Positions 1 to 8,955 are shown, numbered from the stretch's first letter. The stretch is DNA of 64,000 bases from Candidatus Moranbacteria bacterium RIFCSPHIGHO2_01_FULL_55_24 (GCA_001786575.1 MFRW01000009.1:1-64000); one strand, 5' to 3'. Translations and numbers: made by a program. The notes: generated by a model from the sequence alone, not told the origin.

Positions 1-1307
1 CGCTTCCGCCAGGGGAGCAGAGCGAGCCCCAAAAGCCCGGCGAGACCGAGCGCGACCCTGGTTTCGCCGGAGGAGAAGGAGACCTGATAGAAGGTGAGCC
101 CTGTGCGGGTCGCCTTGGAGGGCGTGCCGACTGCCGTGCCGACTGCCGACGTCTCGATGTATGTCGGCATGGCGACGAGGAAGAAAAAGAGGCCGGCGGA
201 CAAGAGGATCGCGAGAGGAAAGGGAGCGAGCATCAGACGGAACCAGTCCTTCAAGACCGCCGGAAGAGTGCGCAAATGGAAAAGGATATACCAGAGAGCT
301 CCGCCTGCGAGTACGAAGAGCAGGATAAAGGTGCTTAGGTGGTGGATGTACGCGAGGGTGAAGGTGAAGAAGAAAGCGAGTCCCAGGAAGCGCGGGTCCT
401 TGCCGCGGAAGGCTCGGTAATAGCAGAGGAGGATAAGCGGGATGAAAAAGTTGCCGAACGTATTCCCGATGACGCCGCCGGAGACGAATTTTTCCTGCGG
501 GGAGGCCAGCGTATAGAGCGGACCAAAGAGGAAGAGGGTCGCCAGAAAGATGTTTTCGGCAGAGAAGAGTTTCTTGTCGAAGTGCGAGTTCCGAAGTCCT
601 TGGGCAGCCCGGAAGGCAAAGGTCGCGAGCGCGAGGAGAGAGAAGAGATTGATGAGCGCGAGGAAAACGACGGGGAATGCCGAGAAGAAGCTCGCCCCGG
701 TCAATATGTTGAGAGCGGAGAATGGCAGGTGCTCGCCGATGATGAAGTCGGCGATCGCCTGGGGCTCGCTGATCCGGTAGGAGCCGCTGGGATCGGTCAC
801 GATCTCCCGCTCTTCATAGACAGGAAGACTCCCGGTGTCCGAAACCAGCTTGGCCCAGTAGAGGTGGTGCCCCAGATCAGTAGCCGTCGGGAGGATGGCG
901 TGGGAGAGGTAGAGCGTCTTTATAAGGATGGTTACCGCGATGATGAGGACGAAAAGCGCTGACTGCTTCCGTGAGAAGGATAGTCCGGGAGAAGCCTTAC
1001 TTCTGGTTTCTGGATTCTTAGTAAGCGTCCTTTGGAAAAAGAGAAGCGGGAGAGCGACAGCCAGCGCGGCTCCGGCGAACGCGAGGAGCAGGGAAAGCGG
1101 CGTGAAGCGGATACCGAGTTTCCCGACGATGATCATGGAGAAGATAACGAGTCCTATGCTTCCACCGAAAGAGAGAATAAGCGTTTCCCAGAGGCTGACG
1201 CCGTTTTCGGGATTGCGGAAAAGCGCTTTCCGCATCAAAAAACCGGGAATCAGAAAAATCCCGAAAACTGCACAGAGGAAAATACTTGCTTCTCCAAGAG
1301 CCGTCAT
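1..1307 (-). CDS. Multi-spanning membrane protein, probable GT-C-type glycosyltransferase (3' end off window)
   Basis: The open frame runs from an ATG at 1307 to the window edge without a stop, so about 435 residues are visible and the C-terminus is missing. It has many hydrophobic segments. A loop near residues 120-165 contains TDLGHHLYWAKL, resembling the acidic first loop of membrane GT-C transferases that use lipid-linked sugars. Its ATG overlaps the stop of the upstream GT4 gene (ATGA at 1304-1307), so the two are translationally coupled. A short in-frame repeat (AVGTAVGT) is encoded near 127-147. The transferase role is inferred from topology and from the surrounding glycan genes; no catalytic motif is certain. 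Confidence 0.7.
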   Translation of the reverse strand, partial: MTALGEASIFLCAVFGIFLIPGFLMRKALFRNPENGVSLWETLILSFGGSIGLVIFSMIIVGKLGIRFTPLSLLLAFAGAALAVALPLLFFQRTLTKNPETRSKASPGLSFSRKQSALFVLIIAVTILIKTLYLSHAILPTATDLGHHLYWAKLVSDTGSLPVYEEREIVTDPSGSYRISEPQAIADFIIGEHLPFSALNILTGASFFSAFPVVFLALINLFSLLALATFAFRAAQGLRNSHFDKKLFSAENIFLATLFLFGPLYTLASPQEKFVSGGVIGNTFGNFFIPLILLCYYRAFRGKDPRFLGLAFFFTFTLAYIHHLSTFILLFVLAGGALWYILFHLRTLPAVLKDWFRLMLAPFPLAILLSAGLFFFLVAMPTYIETSAVGTAVGTPSKATRTGLTFYQVSFSSGETRVALGLAGLLGLALLPWRK

Positions 1308-2392
1308 GACTTCATTGTACCGCGCTTCATCAAAGCTTCCAATGCATCGATATACAGCCGGGAGATCTTTTCCCAGTGGAAGTGCTCACGAGTATAGCGG
1401 GCAGCTTTTTCTCCGAGAGCCCTTCTTTTTTCCAAGTCATTGATAAGCGGTATGAGAGCCTCTAAGTAGCTCCCGCGATTCTCCGGAGCGACCAGGATAC
1501 CGTTCTCGTTTTCCTGGATGGCGTCCTTGAGTCCCTCGAGTCTGGAGGCGACGACTGGCCGCTCGCACAGGGCCGCTTCGATAACCGCGATGCCGAATCC
1601 TTCCATGTCGTCAGGGACAGGGATATTGGGCTGGACGAAGATGTCTGCCGTGTGAAGGAGGAGATTCCGGTCGGCATCCGTGATGCGGCCGAGGGTGCGG
1701 ATAGCGGATTTTCTCGGAGAAGCTTCCATTGCGGAATGCACATTCTCGCGGTCCGGGCCATCGCCCGCGACAACGTAGAGGACATTTTCCGGGAGCGCCG
1801 GCAGGACTTCGCGGATGAACCAGGCGACGCCTTTGCGCTTGGCGAGCCGGCCGGATGTGAGGAGCACGATCTTTCCTTCCAGGTTTTCTCCGAGAAGCGT
1901 TTCCAGGTCTTGCCTGGTGAAGTTTCCTTGGAGAGGTGTTTCGTCGATACCGTTCGGGATGACGATCATTTTTTCCGGGGCGAGTCCGACGCTTTCGGCT
2001 TTGAGCCGGGTCTCCTGGCTCACGGCCAGGTATCCGTCCAGAGTCGGGAGGAAGGTCTTTACCCACCATCGCTGATAGAGAGCGCTTTTGAAGGTAAGGT
2101 CCAATCCGTGTACCACGGAAACGACGGTTTTCTTGGGAAAAATTGTTTTCACTGCGTACCCGACGATGCCCAAGACACCGTCACCTAGGAGCAGGACGTC
2201 AAAACGCGGCATAAGGAAAATTGCGCGCACCAGAACGAAGGGTAGGAACCAGGGAAGAGCCTTCTTGCCATGGCGATTGGCGAGGGTCGTCACTTCCGCA
2301 TGCTTGGGAAGCCACTCGGAAATGGCGAAATTCTGGTTCTCGATGCCTCCTGTAATCGGCGGATAAGCGCGCGAGATGAAGAGGATTTTCAT
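1304..2392 (-). CDS. GT4 family glycosyltransferase
   Basis: A 362-residue cytoplasmic GT-B-fold sugar transferase. Visible family marks are the N-terminal GGIE near residue 15, IPNGID at 145-150, GRLAKRKG at 181-188 (start of the nucleotide-sugar-binding half), and the EGFGIAVIE motif at 264-272 with the two glutamates typical of retaining GT4 enzymes. The length is normal for the family. One base separates it from the stop of the GT2 gene upstream, and its own stop overlaps the next start, so it belongs to the minus-strand operon that begins with the nucleotide-sugar dehydrogenase. Donor and acceptor cannot be read from sequence. Confidence 0.9.
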   Translation of the reverse strand: MKILFISRAYPPITGGIENQNFAISEWLPKHAEVTTLANRHGKKALPWFLPFVLVRAIFLMPRFDVLLLGDGVLGIVGYAVKTIFPKKTVVSVVHGLDLTFKSALYQRWWVKTFLPTLDGYLAVSQETRLKAESVGLAPEKMIVIPNGIDETPLQGNFTRQDLETLLGENLEGKIVLLTSGRLAKRKGVAWFIREVLPALPENVLYVVAGDGPDRENVHSAMEASPRKSAIRTLGRITDADRNLLLHTADIFVQPNIPVPDDMEGFGIAVIEAALCERPVVASRLEGLKDAIQENENGILVAPENRGSYLEALIPLINDLEKRRALGEKAARYTREHFHWEKISRLYIDALEALMKRGTMKS

Positions 2393-2393
2393 G

Positions 2394-3344
2394 CTATTTC
2401 GAGTACTTGTCTTTCTTGACCAAATACATCATATCCTCGGTCAGGCGCCGGTTGGATTTGATCATGTCGGCGATGAGGGCGAAGATGAAGAATTGGAGTC
2501 CGATCAGGAAGGTGATGCCGGAGAAGAGGAGGTAATTGCGGTACGGCGAGACTTTGAAATCCTGGAAGTAGAAGAAGAGGAAACAGATGAAAACGATGAA
2601 AGCGACGAACATGAGGACGAGCCCGGGAGCCCCGAAGAACTTCATAGGGCGTACGTCGCGGATAGCCCGGATGATGATGCGCATGCTGTTGTTGATGTAG
2701 CTCCAGATGGTTTTCACGACGCGGGATTTGCGTCCCTCGAAATAAGTGACCTCTACCGGCAGCCAGACGATCTTCAGGTCTTTGCCGAGGGCATCGATGA
2801 TGACTTCCTGGGTATAGGTGAATCCGCCCGGCAGATTGAGCCGCAAGAGCGTCTCCTTGCTGTAGGCGCGGAAACCGCACGTCAGGTCCTTGATATTGAC
2901 GTTCATGAAGCTCCCGATGAGTTTCGCAGCCAAGCGGTTCAAGAGGTCCTTCAAGAAGGGGATGTTTTTCGCCTTCAAGTGATCGAAACGGTCAGCGCTC
3001 ACCATGTCGGCCTCGTTCTTGAGGATCGGCACCACCAGCTTCTTGATGTCTTCCGGGTCGAACTGGCCGTCGGCGTCGATATTCACCATCACGTCGGCGC
3101 CATTCGCGAGGGCTCGCTCGGCGGCATGCCGGAAGGTCTTGCCGATACCGCGATTGACGCCATTCGAGTACACGAAATCCGCTCCGGCAGCCTTGGAGAC
3201 TTCGATAGTGCGGTCTTTCGAACCGTCATCGATGACCTGGACGAGTACTTCGCTGAAACCGTCTACCTGGCGCGGAATGCGCTTGATGGTGCTGGCGATC
3301 TTTTCTTCTTCGTTGAATGCCGGGAGGTTGACTATGAGACGCAT
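2394..3344 (-). CDS. GT2 family (DPM1/GtrB-like) glycosyltransferase with C-terminal membrane helices
   Basis: A 316-residue GT-A transferase. The N-terminal domain shows PAFNEE near residue 8, DDGS near 40 and the DADGQ metal-binding motif near 90, followed by a conserved DLTCGFRAY segment near 155. Two hydrophobic segments follow at about 236-258 and 268-290, as in polyprenyl-phosphate sugar synthases such as GtrB. The likely reaction is sugar transfer from a nucleotide sugar to undecaprenyl phosphate, which would feed a GT-C enzyme such as the partial gene downstream. That pairing is an inference from family and context. Confidence 0.9.
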   Translation of the reverse strand: MRLIVNLPAFNEEEKIASTIKRIPRQVDGFSEVLVQVIDDGSKDRTIEVSKAAGADFVYSNGVNRGIGKTFRHAAERALANGADVMVNIDADGQFDPEDIKKLVVPILKNEADMVSADRFDHLKAKNIPFLKDLLNRLAAKLIGSFMNVNIKDLTCGFRAYSKETLLRLNLPGGFTYTQEVIIDALGKDLKIVWLPVEVTYFEGRKSRVVKTIWSYINNSMRIIIRAIRDVRPMKFFGAPGLVLMFVAFIVFICFLFFYFQDFKVSPYRNYLLFSGITFLIGLQFFIFALIADMIKSNRRLTEDMMYLVKKDKYSK

Positions 3345-3364
3345 AAGAGCAAGTCAGAAAATTA

Positions 3365-3580
3365 TTAAAGCTTTTGGAGTTCTTTCAGGTCCTTGTCTGG
3401 GAAATACAGGAGCGCGAGTCCGATAACAATGCCTCCGAGCGCGGTCCAGATATGGCTGTTTCCGAAAAAGAGGATGTCGAGCCCGTCGAGCATGTACCAG
3501 ACGCCACGCCAGATGAGGACGAGTCCGACCACGATGTTCAGATTCTTAACGAAGTAGACGAAAAGATTCTTCCTGGCCAT
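3365..3580 (-). CDS. Small membrane protein, unknown function
   Basis: Reading from the ATG at 3580 gives 71 residues beginning MARKNLFVYFV, with two hydrophobic segments separated by a short DGLDILFFGN loop and a charged C-terminus. A longer in-frame opening to 3751 exists but would overlap the next small gene almost completely, so the short start is preferred. It lies one base after the stop of that gene, inside the glycan operon. I recognise no family. Its position between the dehydrogenase and the GT2 gene suggests an accessory role in the same membrane pathway. Confidence 0.65.
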   Translation of the reverse strand: MARKNLFVYFVKNLNIVVGLVLIWRGVWYMLDGLDILFFGNSHIWTALGGIVIGLALLYFPDKDLKELQKL

Positions 3581-3581
3581 A

Positions 3582-3827
3582 TTACTTCTCTTCCTTATGG
3601 ATAAGCAGTTTCGGGTCGACACATTGGAAGTTGCAGGTTTCCTTCGCGCCGTCGAGCCCGCCCTTGAGGAGGTTCTTCTGGCAGTCCCGGAGCTGTTCCT
3701 GGCAGCTGGCTCTGCTTTCTTCATAATAGCGCCAGTTCGGCTGATAGCCAAAGTAGCCCAGGATGAAGTACCCGACCACAGCGAGTCCGGCGAGCCAGAT
3801 GATGAGACGGATGAGGAAGAAGATCAT
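3582..3827 (-). CDS. Small membrane protein with cysteines, unknown function
   Basis: 81 residues. An N-terminal hydrophobic segment (about 2-28) is followed by a soluble tail containing YYEESRASC and three further cysteines (CQKN, CNFQC). If the tail faces outward, the four cysteines could form disulfides. The start lies 3 bases from the stop of the dehydrogenase gene and the stop lies one base from the next start, so it is embedded in the operon. No family is recognised. Confidence 0.65.
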   Translation of the reverse strand: MIFFLIRLIIWLAGLAVVGYFILGYFGYQPNWRYYEESRASCQEQLRDCQKNLLKGGLDGAKETCNFQCVDPKLLIHKEEK

Positions 3828-3830
3828 AGA

Positions 3831-5123
3831 TTAGCGTCCGATACCGCGATAGACGAAAGAAGGTTCTTTTACGAAAGCGTCCCGATCCAGACAGTTCTTG
3901 CCATCCACGATCGCCTTGATCCCGTGCTTCTTCATGAGTTCGGGCGTGAGAGTCTCGATGAATTCCCGGTGATTCGTGGCGATAACGATCGCATCTGATT
4001 TTTCCAGAAGCTCCTCGATGGATTTCACGCTTGATTTCTCCGGGAGGTGCGGATCGAATGTCTCAACGATGCTCTTATGTTCCTTGAGTTCCTCGATGAT
4101 ATCGAGCGCAGGGGATTCGCGCAGGTCCGCGACATTGGCCTTGTAGGACAGGCCGAGCACTCCGATGACTGTGTTCTTCATCGGCATTTCCATTTCGTTT
4201 AAGGCATCCTGCAGGCGTTCCACGGTATAGGCCGGCATTTCATCATTCGTCTTGATAGCCAGTTTGAGGAAGTCATGATTGAAGCCGGATTCCTTGGCGC
4301 GCTCGACGAGATAGTGCGGGTCGACCGGGATACAGTGGCCGCCCACGCCGCAGGAAGGGTAGTGCGCCATGAAAGCGAAAGGTTTGGTAGCGGCGCCATC
4401 GATGACATCCTTCACGTCGATGCCGAGCCGGTCGAAGGATCGGGCGATTTCGTTGACGAAAGCGATATTCACATTCCGGAAAGAATTCTCCATGATCTTC
4501 ACCGCTTCGGCTTCGCGGATGTGCTTCATGGGGCGGATTTCCGCGTCCACGATGGAGCTGTAGAACTGAAGCGACATCGCAAGACCGGTGCCATCGAAGG
4601 AACCGACGACGCGGGGGATGTTCGTGACATTCCACTTCGGGTCGCCCGGGTTGATGCGCTCCGGGCAGTGGGAGATGAAGATGTCTTTGCCGACGGTAAA
4701 CCCGTGTTTCTCGAAGATCGGTTTCACTACTTCTTCGGAAACATACGGATTGACGGTTGATTCGAGGATGACGAGAGCGCCCTTCTTCGTGTTGGCCGCT
4801 ACCATCTCTGAAGCTCCGATGACCGGTCCGAGATCTGGGTGCCGCATGGCATCTACAGGGGTCGGCACAGCGATGATATGGATGTCCGCATCTTTGATAT
4901 CCGCCGGGTCAGTAGTCAGTGTCGTAAGCGGAAACAAGGAAAAATTCTTTTCCAAGTAGTCATCTTTGAAAGGGTTCTGTCCTTTTTTGAGAAGAGCGAT
5001 CTTTTCTTTATCGACATCGAACCCGATGACGCTATAGCCGCGCTCCTGGGCGCGGACCGCGAGGGGAAGGCCGACGTAACCGAGTCCGAGTACCGATACT
5101 GTCTTCAGATCAAATTGAGCCAT
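3831..5123 (-). CDS. Nucleotide-sugar dehydrogenase (UDP-glucose/GDP-mannose dehydrogenase family, WecC/WbpA-like)
   Basis: 430 residues, the normal family length. It oxidises a UDP-sugar (UDP-GlcNAc, UDP-ManNAc or UDP-Glc type) to the uronic acid in two NAD-dependent steps. The N-terminal Rossmann motif GLGYVGLPLA is at 13-22, CPERINPGDP at 153-162, and the catalytic-cysteine motif GGHCIPVDPH at 261-270, with Cys264 the predicted nucleophile. The GGHC form is closer to the UDP-N-acetyl-sugar dehydrogenases than to UDP-glucose dehydrogenase, though substrate cannot be fixed this way. It is the first gene of the glycan operon, behind a TTGCCG-17-TATAAT promoter. Confidence 0.93.
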   Translation of the reverse strand: MAQFDLKTVSVLGLGYVGLPLAVRAQERGYSVIGFDVDKEKIALLKKGQNPFKDDYLEKNFSLFPLTTLTTDPADIKDADIHIIAVPTPVDAMRHPDLGPVIGASEMVAANTKKGALVILESTVNPYVSEEVVKPIFEKHGFTVGKDIFISHCPERINPGDPKWNVTNIPRVVGSFDGTGLAMSLQFYSSIVDAEIRPMKHIREAEAVKIMENSFRNVNIAFVNEIARSFDRLGIDVKDVIDGAATKPFAFMAHYPSCGVGGHCIPVDPHYLVERAKESGFNHDFLKLAIKTNDEMPAYTVERLQDALNEMEMPMKNTVIGVLGLSYKANVADLRESPALDIIEELKEHKSIVETFDPHLPEKSSVKSIEELLEKSDAIVIATNHREFIETLTPELMKKHGIKAIVDGKNCLDRDAFVKEPSFVYRGIGR

Positions 5124-5159
5124 AAAGAAGCTTTAAGAGTAATTGGCCATACAGGTCCA

Positions 5160-5188
5160 ATTATAGGGAAAAGAGCCCTTTCCGGCAA
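5160..5188 (-). promoter_or_regulatory. Promoter of the glycan operon
   Basis: On the minus strand, TTGCCG (5188-5183) is separated by 17 bases from TATAAT (5165-5160). Predicted transcription starts about 30 bases before the dehydrogenase ATG at 5123. It diverges from the promoter at 5211. Confidence 0.7.
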
Positions 5189-5210
5189 ATGGAGAGTCTG
5201 TTTCGAGCTA

Positions 5211-5239
5211 TTGACATTTTCCTTAAAATATGCTATCAT
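5211..5239 (+). promoter_or_regulatory. Sigma-70-like promoter of the Gfo/Idh gene
   Basis: A perfect TTGACA (5211-5216), a 17-base spacer and TATCAT (5234-5239). The untranslated leader is about 65 bases and ends in a purine-rich Shine-Dalgarno (AAGGAAGGAGA) before the ATG at 5311. Confidence 0.85.
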
Positions 5240-5310
5240 AGCAGGTCAAGTAAAATTGACGTTATCGTACCTGAACAACTTATTACGCAGACCAAGGAAG
5301 GAGACTAGTA

Positions 5311-6408
5311 ATGGAGATCACTATCGTCGGCATGGGGCAGATGGGTCGTATCTATATGACCAATCTTCTCAACATGGGATTCGAGCAAGACAGTATTGTC
5401 GCGTTCGATATCGATCCGGAAAAGGTTTCGGCTGCCAGGGAAAAATTTCCTGGTCTGGTCATCGAGCAGGATCTCAATCTTCTGCCGGTGACCGAAGCGG
5501 CCATCGTTTCTTCGAATTCGCCGAGCCATGCTCGGGTGATCGAGGAGCTGTGCGCCCGCGGCACGAAGCATATCTTCTGCGAAAAACCGCTCGGTATGTC
5601 TGTCGAAGAGACGGATTACATCGAGCGGGCAGTGAGCCAAGTCGGCGGGGAAGTCTACACGGCCTTCCTCATCAACTTCTCGCCGGCTGTCGCCAAAGTC
5701 CTCGAGACGATGGTGGCGGAAGATCTGGTCCTTATCGAGGGCCAGGTGACCTGGGGCAAGAATCGCTTCGGCGATACGCGTCCTTCATCCGGCGATACGG
5801 AAGACGAATCGGTGCACGGCGCCGAACTTCTCCGGATGTTCGCGGCGATCAATCGGCGCATTCATCGGGAGACGGTTGCCGGCCACGTGTCCTATCTGGA
5901 CTTTGTGGACCAGGCAGCGCAGGATCGGGCGCATGAGCTCGATCCCTCGTTCCCGCTTCGGGTCGACTCGTCTACCTTCGCCACTATGGCGATGGAAACC
6001 GATGCCGGCCCGGTCTACTGCTCGCTTCAGAGCAGTTTCCTCTTAGGCGAGCAGGTGCGGACTGTCAGGATTCTCCTGGCGGATCGGACCGATCCTCGCT
6101 TGCCGAAGTATGCCATGCGCTTCGACTTCGATGTGAAGCGCGGTGATGAAACCGTCGATCTGCTGCAGGTCACGGATATCCTGGCCAAGAAGAATCTCGG
6201 CGAAGAAGCTATTCCGGCCAACAAGATCCGGGACCAGCTCCAGGCGTTTTTCGCGGCCATCGGCGGTGCAGAGGCGGATTCGCGTCTCACGCCGTTCTGG
6301 CGGGCTCGTGCGGCAGTTCGCTTCACGAAATCCATCCAGGAAAGCCACAAGAACGGCGGGGTACCGGTTCCGGTTATGACCGAAGCCGATCTCCGCCTGG
6401 TCGCCTGA
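5311..6408 (+). CDS. Gfo/Idh/MocA-family NAD(P)-dependent oxidoreductase
   Basis: 365 residues. The N-terminal Rossmann fold shows GMGQMGRIY (7-15) and an acidic FDID at the end of strand 2. The family signature EKPLG is at 91-95, followed by the mixed alpha/beta substrate domain. Such enzymes oxidise or reduce sugars, often nucleotide sugars. It starts at an ATG with a good Shine-Dalgarno, has its own strong promoter and ends in its own terminator, so it is a single-gene unit. Its position beside the UDP-sugar dehydrogenase suggests a sugar substrate, but this is inference. Confidence 0.8.
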   Translation: MEITIVGMGQMGRIYMTNLLNMGFEQDSIVAFDIDPEKVSAAREKFPGLVIEQDLNLLPVTEAAIVSSNSPSHARVIEELCARGTKHIFCEKPLGMSVEETDYIERAVSQVGGEVYTAFLINFSPAVAKVLETMVAEDLVLIEGQVTWGKNRFGDTRPSSGDTEDESVHGAELLRMFAAINRRIHRETVAGHVSYLDFVDQAAQDRAHELDPSFPLRVDSSTFATMAMETDAGPVYCSLQSSFLLGEQVRTVRILLADRTDPRLPKYAMRFDFDVKRGDETVDLLQVTDILAKKNLGEEAIPANKIRDQLQAFFAAIGGAEADSRLTPFWRARAAVRFTKSIQESHKNGGVPVPVMTEADLRLVA

Positions 6409-6432
6409 CCTTCCGTCTCAACGAGACAACTC

Positions 6433-6466
6433 AAACAGAGCCCCTCACAAGGCTCTGTTTTTTTAT
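6433..6466 (+). terminator. Rho-independent terminator after the Gfo/Idh gene
   Basis: Ten-base stem AAACAGAGCC / GGCTCTGTTT (6433-6442 and 6451-6460), 8-base loop, then a T run. Confidence 0.9.
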
Positions 6467-6508
6467 TGATGTTATACTACTGTAAAGACTTAATTTTAAT
6501 GCTTCGCT

Positions 6509-7387
6509 ATGTTCAAATCCTTTGAAAATCCAGGAGCAGGTTTTTCTGAAAATCAGTCTGAAAAGCAAGAACAAAAGACTCGTATCGTCGTGATGCTGGG
6601 CGCGCGCCTGTTTCAGGAAGGAATGGGGAACGGCTTGCCGCCGCGTTTCCCTCTTATCAATGAGTCCAAAAAAGAGGGAATGCCGAAGGAAGTGGCTGGT
6701 GGCGATGTACGCATGCGGGCGATCGAGCAGCTCTATAAGGAATACCAGGATGAGCACCAGGAAGGCGAGAACTTCCGCGTCTTCACTACCGGAGGGGTGG
6801 AAGAGATCCCTCTTGCCGATACGGGCGAAGTCCTGAAGCTTTCCCGGGCCGGCGAGGCAGAACGGAAACTCGAAGAGAAGTACGGCCTTCCGCAAGAGAT
6901 AGTAGAATCGCTCCCGTCAGGGGGATCAACTCTTGGCAACGCGAAAGCTTTGGCCGAGTGGGTGGAGCAGCACCAGGAAGAAATCGGCGCTGTAGAGGAG
7001 CTGGAGGTCATCACGAACGAGTTTCATATCACTCGGGCATGGCTCATGTTTTCACTCGCTCTCTATAAGAATGAGAAAGGCCAGGATATAGAGTTTTCTC
7101 CGGAGGAAATCCATGCCATCGAGCAGGTTTTAGATGAGACGCTGCCTGATGTGGATGAGGGCGACCATAAGGAACTCGAGCAGGTGCAGGAGATTCTGGC
7201 CAAGCATCTCGAAGGCCTTTCGCTCCGCATCAAACCCCAGATTGCCGAAGACATCCTGAAGCGCCGAGGCCCGTCCGGCGAAAAATACGGCGAACTGATC
7301 CGTGATAACGAATTCGTCCAAGAGGCCCGCGGGAGCGAGCGGCAGGGAATCAGGGATCTGATCCACGGGAGATACCAGGTGCGTTGA
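6509..7387 (+). CDS. DUF218 (YdcF/SanA/ElyC-type) family protein
   Basis: 292 residues. It matches the DUF218 layout: VVMLGARL at 27-34, an arginine-containing PRF near 46, TTGG at 93-96, a GGSTLGNAKALAEW segment at 138-151 (usually S/T-x-x-NA), and ITNEFHITRAW at 168-178 (usually S-x-x-H-x-x-R-A). The family includes envelope-linked proteins in other bacteria, but its reaction is not settled. No membrane segment is visible, so this member looks cytoplasmic. The C-terminal 100 residues are highly charged and helical. Function here is not known. Confidence 0.7.
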   Translation: MFKSFENPGAGFSENQSEKQEQKTRIVVMLGARLFQEGMGNGLPPRFPLINESKKEGMPKEVAGGDVRMRAIEQLYKEYQDEHQEGENFRVFTTGGVEEIPLADTGEVLKLSRAGEAERKLEEKYGLPQEIVESLPSGGSTLGNAKALAEWVEQHQEEIGAVEELEVITNEFHITRAWLMFSLALYKNEKGQDIEFSPEEIHAIEQVLDETLPDVDEGDHKELEQVQEILAKHLEGLSLRIKPQIAEDILKRRGPSGEKYGELIRDNEFVQEARGSERQGIRDLIHGRYQVR

Positions 7388-7406
7388 CGAGGAATATCTG
7401 ACGAGA

Positions 7407-8288
7407 ATGAATTGGATTTTTTTGTCATTTCTTTCCGCTTTTGGTCAGGCATTCGGCTGGGCTTTGAAAAAGCGCGCCTTAAATAACGAGGGAATCAATA
7501 ATAGTATCGGTTTTTTCTCGTTTCTGACGGCCGGAGGCGTACTCTTTCTCCTCTTCTTTCTTTCTGGAGAAGCGCTGCCTCAAGTTACCGATACGTTCCT
7601 TTGGGCCGCGGCCGTAGTCATCATATGTAACGTACTCGCGGTCTGGGCAGCCTATCGCGCGCTGGATAAAGCGGCTTTTTCCCGTCTTATGCCGTTCGTA
7701 TCGCTGACTGCTCTCGCCATCATACCTATCGAATATGTACTGCGGGGCATTCTCCCGGGCGGTTTGCAGATAGTAGGTGCGATAATCGTAGTTCTCGGCA
7801 CTTTTTTCTTTTCAAGGAGGGAGGAATTTACACAGACAGACTGGACGGTAGTCGGGTATTTCTCCATAACGCTTGCAGCCTACTCCCTCTCATCGGCAGT
7901 CATGGGTGTCGCGGTCGCCGCTTCCGGATCCGGACTTTTTACAGCGACGGTACTCCATCTGGGTATCGCATTCGGATTCCTCCCTTTGCTATTCATAACG
8001 AAGGAGCCTAAGGTGCTCCGGCAAATGAAAGAAAGCGGTCAGTTCTGGAAAATGTTCGGCTTGGTTATGCTTGCGGGTTTGGCAATAGCTCTTCTTGAGA
8101 ACGGCCCTGCGACTATCGCGCTCGAACAAGCGAGCGCGAGCGAAGTGTTCGCCCTTAAGCGGACAATGCCATTCTTCGCTCTTTTCCTGGGAGTTATCAT
8201 GTTCAAAGAAAAAATTACCTGGAGACATGCGACGGGAACTTTCCTGCTCGTTTTGGGGTCAGTTCTGATTGTCTGGCAAAATCTCTAG
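7407..8288 (+). CDS. EamA/DMT-family membrane transporter
   Basis: 293 residues with about ten hydrophobic helices in two repeats, the EamA arrangement. Typical family features are the FGWALKKRAL segment after the first helix, an EYVLRG segment closing the first repeat, and a MFKEKITWRHATGTFLLVLG segment closing the second. DMT-family proteins move small metabolites across the inner membrane; the substrate cannot be told. It starts 20 bases after the DUF218 gene and is probably co-transcribed with it. Confidence 0.85.
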   Translation: MNWIFLSFLSAFGQAFGWALKKRALNNEGINNSIGFFSFLTAGGVLFLLFFLSGEALPQVTDTFLWAAAVVIICNVLAVWAAYRALDKAAFSRLMPFVSLTALAIIPIEYVLRGILPGGLQIVGAIIVVLGTFFFSRREEFTQTDWTVVGYFSITLAAYSLSSAVMGVAVAASGSGLFTATVLHLGIAFGFLPLLFITKEPKVLRQMKESGQFWKMFGLVMLAGLAIALLENGPATIALEQASASEVFALKRTMPFFALFLGVIMFKEKITWRHATGTFLLVLGSVLIVWQNL

Positions 8289-8317
8289 GAGTAAATTCTG
8301 CTATATGAAGGCATTCA

Positions 8318-8345
8318 TTGACTTTTTCCCTGTCTGTGCTATAAA
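8318..8345 (+). promoter_or_regulatory. Promoter of the 8393 gene
   Basis: TTGACT (8318-8323), 16-base spacer, TATAAA (8340-8345). It lies between the transporter and the next gene. Confidence 0.7.
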
Positions 8346-8392
8346 TCTGCTATTCGGTTCTTTGGGTATAGGGAAAGGAAAGGGGTGAAGAG

Positions 8393-8869
8393 ATGACAGA
8401 GTATCTTTTACTGATCGGAGCGATCGTTCTTGTGGCATGGATGTTTATCTGCCAGAAGCGCCGCGATCGGAAGCTCCAGAGCGGGTTTTATCAGATGATC
8501 CGGTCCGGTACGATCGTATCGTTCGGGTATGGCTACCGAGGAGAACATGTTTTCAACTTCTTTGGACGCAGGGAATACTGTATGACTCCCTACCTCGGTC
8601 TTATCGGGGAGGGCTGGAGGTACGATCTCAAGTGGTCAAGAGGCGCGCTCGAAGCGCAGCTCCATGGCAGAATGCCGCCGAGCGAGGTCACTCAATTTTT
8701 CCGTAAACTTTCGTTCCACGAATCCTTGAATGTGATTCAGCCGATCATGGCTAGGATCGAGAAAGAGCAAAGGAACGGCAACCAAGTCTTCGTTGTCGAG
8801 ATGCGTCAAGAGCACATCCACCGCGGCTGTTGCCTCGAATCCGGTTCCTTGGTACCGAAAAGCGCCTGA
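8393..8869 (+). CDS. Hypothetical protein with one N-terminal membrane helix
   Basis: 158 residues; the first 20 (YLLLIGAIVLVAWMFI) form a membrane anchor, followed by a basic stretch and a soluble domain rich in aromatic and charged residues. There is a Shine-Dalgarno (AAAGGGG) before the ATG. It stands alone between its own promoter and its own terminator. I recognise no family, and no catalytic motif is visible. Confidence 0.65.
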   Translation: MTEYLLLIGAIVLVAWMFICQKRRDRKLQSGFYQMIRSGTIVSFGYGYRGEHVFNFFGRREYCMTPYLGLIGEGWRYDLKWSRGALEAQLHGRMPPSEVTQFFRKLSFHESLNVIQPIMARIEKEQRNGNQVFVVEMRQEHIHRGCCLESGSLVPKSA

Positions 8870-8885
8870 ACTCGGGCTTTTCTCT

Positions 8886-8920
8886 AAAGCGTCTCGCGAA
8901 TGTGGGACGCTTTCTTTTTT
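8886..8920 (+). terminator. Rho-independent terminator
   Basis: Stem AAAGCGTC / GACGCTTT (8886-8893 and 8906-8913) followed by a T-rich run. Confidence 0.8.
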
Positions 8921-8955
8921 TAAAGATATACTAGAAGAACTCATTATATACGCTT

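Noticed and set aside
3365..3751. 128-codon version of the 3365 gene
   Set aside because: The extra N-terminus overlaps the 81-residue gene almost entirely and has no hydrophobic or conserved character.
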